A DNA stretch of 13,733 nt. Origin: Larix sibirica (Eukaryota > Streptophyta > Pinopsida > Pinales > Pinaceae). Below the pieces are notes generated by a model, which was not told where the DNA came from, ran no database searches, and saw only the letters and a list, made by a program, of their open reading frames with translations. The stretch lies in assembly GCA_004151065.3 (NCBI GenBank), contig NWUY0300012940.1, positions 14,567 through 28,299 of the forward strand, given 5' to 3'. Positions 9,281-13,733 of this stretch are shown in pieces. Both the position numbers and the translations under genes were made by a program. Each line of letters begins with the position of its first letter. Positions within the stretch are counted from its first letter, which is position 1.

Positions 9281-9281
9281 A
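9236..9281. repeat. 46-bp perfect palindrome of AAT/ATT repeats
   Basis: The segment is TT, seven AAT units (9238-9258), seven ATT units (9259-9279), then AA, a perfect inverted repeat with no spacer. It could form a cruciform in DNA or a hairpin in RNA directly upstream of gag. Further AAT/ATT units and (ACT)5 at 9335-9349 follow. Confidence 0.9.
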
Positions 9282-9334
9282 AGTTATTATTAATAATATT
9301 TATTTTAAAAAATAAATATTTTTATAATAATAAT

Positions 9335-9349
9335 ACTACTACTACTACT
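9335..9349. repeat. (ACT)5 microsatellite
   Basis: Five exact ACT units lie between the AT-rich palindrome region and the C/T-rich part of the Element 2 leader. Confidence 0.85.
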
Positions 9350-9952
9350 ATTATAAAATATTGAATGGGTAAATTGAGGGTTTGAAGGAGGATGTGAGAT
9401 GGAGATTAAAGACAAATGGAAGGAATGCAAAGAGGAAGGAGGGATGGAAAGGGAATTTTGGAGCCAGTGGAGGGAGTGGCGTAGAGAGAGGCAATATCGA
9501 GTATGGAGATAAAAGGGAAGGTTGGACAGAGTGAGCACCGTTGAGGAGAGGAGGAGTTGGAGGGAGTGTGTGTGAGGAGTGCAAGAGAGAAACACACATG
9601 GGGTATAGGAGTGGGAGCACACGTGGGAGGAATATGTTGGAGAGGGGAGTGCACAGAGAGGAAGGAGCATGGGTGAGTGGGAAGAGGAGGTGGTGAATGT
9701 TGTAGAGAGAAGGTGGCACAGTGGGTGGCTGCGTAGAGAATACACAAAGGGGAGAACACATGTAGTGAAAGTGGAATATGGAGAGTGCATGGTAGAGGGA
9801 GATGGAGTGAGCAGGAGGAGAGGGCGCAAGGTATAGTGAGATGAGAGGAATGGAAGAATTGTGGGAGAGATAATATGGGGAGGGACTATGTGAAGAAGGG
9901 ATGGGTGGTTGCAGAATGGGAGAGTGGAGTGAAGTGGAGGAGCCAAAACCTA

Positions 9953-9964
9953 GCTCTGAAACCA
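9953..9964 (-). other. Element 2 primer binding site, initiator tRNA-Met
   Basis: The minus strand reads TGGTTTCAGAGC, two bases inside the 5' LTR. It matches the complement of the 3' end of plant initiator tRNA-Met in 11 of 12 bases (TGGTATCAGAGC expected). This is where minus-strand cDNA synthesis would start. Confidence 0.85.
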
Positions 9965-9966
9965 AC

Positions 9967-10168
9967 TGGAGCACAATAAAATTCGAAAACACGCAAATAA
10001 ATGAATAAATGATATATTTTTTTGATGATGATTTTACATTTACAAACACGACCTTTTATAGGTCAAAATGTGTTGTTTCAATGGAACAACATGTCTTATA
10101 ATTTCAATAATTTAATTAATTAAAATCTAACTAACAATTTAATTATTTTAAATATTATATATGTAACA
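9967..10168 (-). repeat. Element 2 5' LTR
   Basis: This is a 202-nt LTR with TG...CA termini in the minus-strand sense, paired with 4345-4518. It keeps the 27 nt missing from its partner, and the 10-bp direct repeat AATTTAATTA at 10109-10118 and 10136-10145 that explains that loss. The TATA box is at 10054-10060. Confidence 0.93.
10054..10060 (-). promoter_or_regulatory. TATA box in Element 2 5' LTR
   Basis: The minus strand reads GACCTATAAAAGGTC, so the TATAAAA core is framed by a short inverted GACC/GGTC pair. It sits near the middle of the LTR, where the element promoter would be, with transcription expected about 25-35 nt further towards lower coordinates. Confidence 0.5.
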
Positions 10169-10173
10169 AGATT
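10169..10173. repeat. Target site duplication of Element 2, right copy
   Basis: AGATT directly follows the CA end of the LTR and pairs with GGATT at 4340-4344 (4 of 5 bases). Confidence 0.8.
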
Positions 10174-10440
10174 GATAGATTTTAGTCTCCCATACTAAGT
10201 TTAATGTTATGGAATTTTCCTCCACAGCTAATACGTTTCCCATTAGCAACCAATACTTGAAAAATTGTCAATGGATTCAAAAAACAATTGAGGCACTTTG
10301 CTAATTTTTTATCAATGAAATTATGTGTTCTACCTGAATCGATTAGTACTATGACCCTTTGCTTCTGAATGTAACCTACAATATTGAGGGTTTGGGGTGT
10401 TGACACACCTACCAAGGCATGAACTGATATTTCAAATCGA
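10174..10440 (-). pseudogene. Element 1 aspartic protease, split by Element 2
   Basis: The minus strand encodes VGVSTPQTLNIVGYIQKQ followed by the retropepsin active site VLIDSGRTHNFID, with catalytic Asp at 10338-10340 and an intact D-S-G triad, then VANGKRISCGGKFHNIKLSM. A stop follows at about 10180, where relatives have an aromatic residue after GD. The domain is then cut by Element 2 at 10173 and resumes at 4339. Relatives have a Ser or Ala where this copy has Arg after the triad. Protease would process Gag-Pol, but not in this broken state. Confidence 0.88.
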
Positions 10441-11635
10441 TCTAGATCTATGTTATGTATTATTTCTATAGTTTTCCTTCTTTTTGTTGGTTTATATAAA
10501 GTTCTTCCTCACCCTTTTGTGTTGATGCATCTATTTCCTCCTCATTATTCTCCAAAGTGACCAATTTTGTTTCTTGACACTTATGACCATTAGACCATTT
10601 ATGCTATTCATTTTCTCTTCTTTCATCTGTTTCCTTCTCTGATATTTGAATAGGTTGAGGCAGTGCTTCCCCATGAGGCAAACTTATGTCTCTCCTTCCT
10701 ACATATGTTCAAATTGTAGAGTTTTGTGTAGCCTTATTTTTGGCTTGAATATGGTGAGAATATAACATAGATTTCATAACATGCTCAGGTTGTTTTGAGA
10801 AAATATCATCTTTAATGTCTTGTTTTAATCCTCCCATGTAAGCTTTTAACAAATGCTGGTCACTTATGTTGTTTACCCTTGTGGACAATATTTGAAATTC
10901 TGAATTATAATCTTCCACATCATTTAAGTGCTTGATTATTGTCAACTGACTAAAGTAATTTAGTTCCAAAACTTTACCATATTCAACTTCTAGGTCTCTT
11001 CTAAATAGACTCCAAGTATAATGATAAAAATGATGATTCCTTTTAACTATCCATTGATATCATTGATACAATTTTATCTCAAAATAAATGCAGCTAAGGA
11101 AATCCTTTGCTTATCATCCATAATATTATGTAATTCAAGGAATTTCTCTATTTGGTTCACCCATGTAAACACATTTGTTCCATAAAACTTTCTTAATTCA
11201 ACCTTGGGAATGAACTAGTTGCTTGGTATTGAATTGAATCCATGATGATGTGGATTATCAATTGTTGGGAACTCAAACCTTTTATTCTCTATTTTTTTCT
11301 CAATTTTCTGAGGCTATGATTGAAACAATTTCATTTTTTTCTCCTTATCATCTTCTGGAGGTGTTGACTTTTGGTTAAGAATGCCACTTATATCCTTGAG
11401 TTCTCTCATCATGCTTTCAAGGTTTGGTATAAGGCCTTGCATACCCCCTTTTAATGCTTAGAATTCATCCTTATTCATGATGTCCACTTTTCTCAGCATT
11501 GTATCTTCCATATTTTTTACTTTTTTTGGTAAGATTGGACATCTCAAAGTTCATTTCATCATACTCTTCTTGTGTCACAGTCGAACCTTTAGGAGGTTTA
11601 ATGGGTGTATAAACTTTTTCTCCACCTCTTGCCAT
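10441..11635 (-). pseudogene. Element 1 gag
   Basis: A start is proposed at the ATG complementary to 11633-11635, giving MARGGEKVYTPIKPPKGS before the frame breaks at about 11475. In other frames follow a helical stretch (about 11290-11460), the N-terminal Gag region around 11090-11240 (VELRKFYGTNVFTWVNQIEK), and the C-terminal Gag region in the open stretch 10709-10969 (HLNDVEDYNSEFQILSTRV, LLKAYMGGLKQDIKDD). Near 10570-10610 a zinc-knuckle remnant reads HKWSNGHKCQ, with a stop just before it and the first Cys pair lost. An acidic linker (about 10500-10560) joins the protease. Confidence 0.83.
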
Positions 11636-12318
11636 TTGAGCCCACTAATATATACCATAGTTAATTTCTATTTTCTCTTTATCACACCTTTTGAAATAAC
11701 CGAATCTATTTTCCAATCAAAAGTTATACAAGTTTTAAGTTAACATACCTTGTAAAAACCGATTTGTAGGCTATCTTGGTGGCCATTCTTCCTCTTGAAT
11801 TATCTCTGAAATTTCGCCCCCTCTAAGTTTGAAATTTCATCCTGCAGTATCTTGGTATGTTTTCTCCACAATGCCATAGGTTTGATTGAATTTTGATTTT
11901 CCAAGAGAGAGTTATGGTCAATTTTCCAAAACTATTTGTTTTTTTATCCCTTTTAGGAGAGTAAAATTTTAAGACCTACCACATGTCCAATTTGCCTTCT
12001 ATAATTCCAAAATTTAGTACCAAAAACACTACGTTTCATATTATTTATGATGCAACAAGTCTCACTCAATTTGGATATCTCAATATTAAGATATACCAAT
12101 TTTACCCAGAACGCTTGTTTGAGACTAGTTTTTGCGCTAGTCAAAATCCCTAATTTCCACATGGTGTAACTCTGAATCTGTAATGAATCAAGACCTAAAA
12201 TTAGTATCATAGATAGTGTGCTATGCCATTTGAGGCTTATCCAATTTTTAAGATATAAAACATCCCTAAAAAAATTTATTGAGAAAATTCCTAGATGATT
12301 CCTTTTGGAAGCGTCCAA
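11636..12318 (-). other. Element 1 5' leader
   Basis: This is about 680 nt of AT-rich sequence between the PBS and gag. I see no convincing coding frame; the 11953-12408 minus open frame runs across PBS and LTR and is not conserved in style with any gene. Unlike the Element 2 leader it shows no C/T bias or microsatellites. Confidence 0.6.
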
Positions 12319-12330
12319 GCTCTGATACCA
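12319..12330 (-). other. Element 1 primer binding site, initiator tRNA-Met
   Basis: The minus strand reads TGGTATCAGAGC, two bases inside the LTR. It is a perfect 12-nt complement to the 3' end of plant initiator tRNA-Met. Confidence 0.93.
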
Positions 12331-12332
12331 AA

Positions 12333-12531
12333 TGTTATGCAACAAATTCCCCAAAGAGCATAAAATAATAAAGAGAGAGTAATAAAATTCCTTAAGTATG
12401 AAGAACATAAATGAATAAGAAGAATCTTCAAGGGGGAAACCTCATACAATGCAGGAAAGACACAAGACAATATGAGATGATTATACAAATGAATCTCATT
12501 TATTATAAATATAAGGTGAAATGGTCATTAT
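12333..12531 (-). repeat. Element 1 5' LTR, truncated by insertion
   Basis: It aligns with 1494-1695 of the 3' LTR at about 84% identity. The alignment stops abruptly at 12531, where CACTACTACG begins. The missing outer 64 nt (counterpart of 1696-1759) would lie beyond the inserted DNA. A 3-nt deletion relative to the other LTR removes its TATA motif. Confidence 0.9.
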
Positions 12532-12643
12532 CACTACTACGTTTGGGGTCCAAATTCGACGTTTATACTGATGCCTAAAGTTAGAAATCACTTCTAAACA
12601 TCGAAAATATGTCAATTTCATGGGATTTTTTGGAGAAATATCA

Positions 12644-12830
12644 GCTAAGTGTCGCTTGAGCGACGCATCCACTTTGACATCTCTTAAGCAATGTTATAGA
12701 ATGCCACTTAAGAGACACTAGGGAGAGTTTATTAAGCGATGTCCATTAATGTCTCTTAAGTGACGTACATATTGTGCCCGTTGGACAATAATTTTATTTT
12801 TGGGTTTAAGTTGCTTAAGCGAGGTGACGC
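12644..12830. repeat. Subterminal CTTAAG/CGACG motif array
   Basis: Four exact CTTAAG hexamers fall within 137 bp, flanked by TCTC, GCGA or TGACG extensions in direct and inverted order. Variants CTTGAG (12655) and ATTAAG (12731) accompany them. Chance would give well under one copy in this span. Confidence 0.75.
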
Positions 12831-12836
12831 TGAATG

Positions 12837-13000
12837 TATTTAGGTTCTTTTTTTTCGGTTCAACTAGGGAATATTTAAAACATTTTCGAAGGGAATGACT
12901 ATTTAGGTTTTTTTTAGTTCAATTCGACAATATTTAAAACATATTCAAACATAACATCTATTTAGGATTTTTTTTTTGGGTTCAATTCGATAAGAATACT
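12837..13000 (+). repeat. About 60-bp imperfect tandem repeat, three units
   Basis: Units begin with TATTTAGG at 12837, 12900 and 12959 (periods 63 and 59). Each continues with a T-rich run, then GGTTCAA or AGTTCAA. The first two units also share AATATTTAAAACAT, while the third degenerates after TTCAATTCGATAAGAAT. It lies inside the CACTA-like segment. Confidence 0.8.
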
Positions 13001-13148
13001 TTCTGGAAGGGTTTTGGAGGGAGAATTCTGATTATAGGTATTTTTTTTGTTGATTAATGAGATTATCCATTGAATTAATTTCTTTTGATTGGGATACTTA
13101 TTTCTCTATGTGTCCCAAATCAGATATCTGATAGTTAGGGATTTCTAG

Positions 13149-13149
13149 N
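13149..13149. other. Single ambiguous base (N), possible join
   Basis: An isolated N lies where the CACTA-like sequence gives way to copia gag coding sequence on the plus strand. The gag domain begins in mid-fold right after it, so a hidden gap or misjoin is plausible. Confidence 0.5.
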
Positions 13150-13733
13150 CAAAGAATAGATTTGCAAGTGAAGCTCTTGATTCAATGGTTAGGAGATGGC
13201 GATGATGTATTAGAATACAGTTCTAGAGTAAAGAATATTCACCAAGATATAAGTAAAGGTGGATATGTTAAGCTTGAGGATAGATTTCTAATATTGATTT
13301 TGATAAATGGTTTACCAGAATCTTATAAACATTACAAATTATTGATAAGATTTGAAAAACAGATTATCATCAGCATAGTAAATCTTTTGGAAAACATAAA
13401 CAATTTGGTGAAGATCTTGTTTTCACGAATTCAATTAAAGAAGAGAGCTCAAGAGGAAGAGGAAGAGGACATGATCAATATTCATATAGAGGCCATGACC
13501 ATGGAAAAGTTAGGGCAGAGGCAATAAAAATCATTTTTAAGGATCACATTTCCATTAAGGATCAAATTATTCTAGAATAAGTTAATCAGAAAGACCTCCA
13601 AACCGCAATGTTCAATCTAGAAGAGGAAGATATTTGAGTCAGTTTACTTGTATAAGGTGTAATAGAGTTGGTCATTTTGCTACAGACTGTAGAATGATAA
13701 ATAATAAAGTGCCTAAGTTTAAGAAACCTTTAA
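13150..13733 (+). pseudogene. Ty1/copia gag fragment with CCHC zinc knuckle
   Basis: On the plus strand the frame is open from 13150 to a stop at 13525-13527. It carries the copia gag (UBN2-type) signature: DVLEYSSRVKNIHQDIS, then KLEDRFLILILINGLPESYK, then a charged tail. In a second frame, after a stop at 13583-13585, a CCHC zinc knuckle reads CIRCNRVGHFATDC (13649-13690) with all four metal ligands, followed by basic residues. Gag of this family packages element RNA, and the knuckle binds nucleic acid. The N-terminal third of gag is missing, and at least one frameshift plus stops lie between domain and knuckle. Protease and pol would follow beyond the window. Orientation is opposite to both gypsy elements. 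Confidence 0.85.

Larger units (their letters stand above)
9167..9952 (-). other. Element 2 5' leader: AT-rich hairpin plus C/T-rich tract
   Basis: Between the PBS and gag, the first 590 or so nt in the sense direction (about 9945-9361) are strongly pyrimidine-rich on the minus strand. The last 190 nt (about 9360-9176) are extremely AT-rich with AAT/ATT/ACT microsatellites. Long overlapping open frames in the C/T tract (up to 232 codons) encode Pro/Ser/Leu/His-rich low-complexity products in more than one frame. This is what a sequence poor in purines gives, because all stop codons need A or G. I treat it as untranslated leader. Confidence 0.6.
4345..10168 (-). mobile_element. Element 2: nested Ty3/gypsy chromovirus
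   Basis: This is a complete but inactive minus-strand element of 5824 bp with two LTRs (4345-4518, 9967-10168). It has a PBS (9953-9964), a C/T-rich leader, gag, protease, RT, RNase H, integrase, chromodomain and PPT in canonical order. A 5-bp target duplication flanks it. The insertion splits Element 1 pol between the protease and RT, and the two halves are in one frame when the insert and one duplication copy are removed. Short LTRs and a total near 5.5-6 kb fit small chromovirus lineages such as Reina-like elements. That lineage call is an inference that needs an RT or integrase tree. Stops, frameshifts and lost catalytic residues make it non-autonomous. Confidence 0.92.
1494..12531 (-). 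mobile_element. Element 1: degraded Ty3/gypsy chromovirus, host of Element 2
   Basis: This is a minus-strand LTR retrotransposon. Reading from high to low coordinates it has a 5' LTR remnant (12333-12531), an initiator tRNA-Met PBS (12319-12330), a leader, gag, protease, RT, RNase H, integrase with a C-terminal chromodomain, a PPT (1768-1775) and a 3' LTR (1494-1759). Gene order with integrase after RNase H, together with the chromodomain, places it in the chromovirus branch of Ty3/gypsy. Without Element 2 it is about 5.2 kb, short for the group because the RT palm is deleted and the outer 64 nt of the 5' LTR are displaced by a CACTA-like insertion. Many stops and frameshifts show it is inactive. 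Its outer target duplication cannot be checked, because the upstream LTR edge lies beyond the inserted DNA. Confidence 0.9.
12532..13148. mobile_element. Probable CACTA (En/Spm) transposon end
   Basis: The sequence starts CACTACTACGTTTGGGGTCC at the exact point where the Element 1 LTR is interrupted. CACTA elements begin with CACTA and duplicate 3 bp; the candidate duplication on this side is TAT (12529-12531). About 110-300 bp inside is a cluster of related motifs in both orientations around CTTAAG (12683, 12707, 12755, 12814), GTCGCT/AGCGAC (12651-12664) and ATTAAGCGATGTC (12731). This is like the subterminal transposase-binding repeats of the superfamily. No transposase is in view, and the other end is outside the window or lost at the N (13149). 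Confidence 0.65.

Noticed and set aside
9305-10049. Long minus open frames (213, 232 and 117 codons) in the Element 2 leader and LTR
   Set aside because: They overlap in different frames, encode low-complexity Pro/Ser/Leu/His protein, and arise because the strand is nearly free of the purines that stop codons need.
11477-11743. Plus open frame of 88 codons
   Set aside because: Antisense to the Element 1 gag start and leader, with no recognisable domain.
13119-13132. 14-bp palindrome ATCAGATATCTGAT
   Set aside because: Isolated, with no repeats or partner site. Possibly chance within the AT-rich segment.
1-13733. CRISPR array, bacterial operon or other prokaryotic system
   Set aside because: No regularly spaced repeats and no operon-like gene clusters; all coding signals belong to plant-type transposable elements.

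Overview
The window looks like intergenic DNA from a large, repeat-rich seed-plant nuclear genome. It is AT-rich and shows no intact host gene. It contains diverged LTR retrotransposons with plant-type features: primer binding sites for initiator tRNA-Met, chromodomain-bearing Ty3/gypsy polyproteins, a Ty1/copia gag and a CACTA-like transposon end. I cannot name the species. All coding sequence seen here is transposon-derived and broken by stops, frameshifts or deletions.

Layout. Bases 1-300 are a GC- and purine-rich island ending at an NN (301-302). Bases 303-1493 are AT-rich non-coding DNA with a few small repeats. From 1494 to 12531 lies Element 1, a minus-strand Ty3/gypsy chromovirus. Its 3' LTR is 1494-1759 and its 5' LTR remnant is 12333-12531. 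Read on the minus strand it runs PBS, leader, gag, protease, RT, RNase H, integrase, chromodomain, PPT. Its RT palm is deleted.

Element 2 is a second minus-strand chromovirus (4345-10168, about 5.8 kb) inserted in Element 1 just after the protease. It has both LTRs (4345-4518 and 9967-10168) and a 5-bp target duplication with one mismatch (GGATT/AGATT). It carries a PBS, a pyrimidine-rich leader, gag, protease, RT, RNase H, integrase and chromodomain. Taking it out brings the two halves of Element 1's pol back into one frame, which confirms the nesting.

Element 1's 5' LTR is itself cut at 12531 by a sequence beginning CACTACTACG. It has clustered CTTAAG-type subterminal repeats and is interpreted as one end of a CACTA (En/Spm) DNA transposon. 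A single N at 13149 is followed at once by a plus-strand Ty1/copia gag fragment with a CCHC zinc knuckle, which runs off the window.

Order of events from nesting and LTR divergence (hand alignment: about 84% identity for Element 1 LTRs, about 91% for Element 2): Element 1 inserted first, Element 2 later. The CACTA insertion also came after Element 1, but its order relative to Element 2 is unknown. No previously undescribed system was found. The most informative signals are the nested architecture, the CACTA-like terminus and the unusual leader of Element 2.
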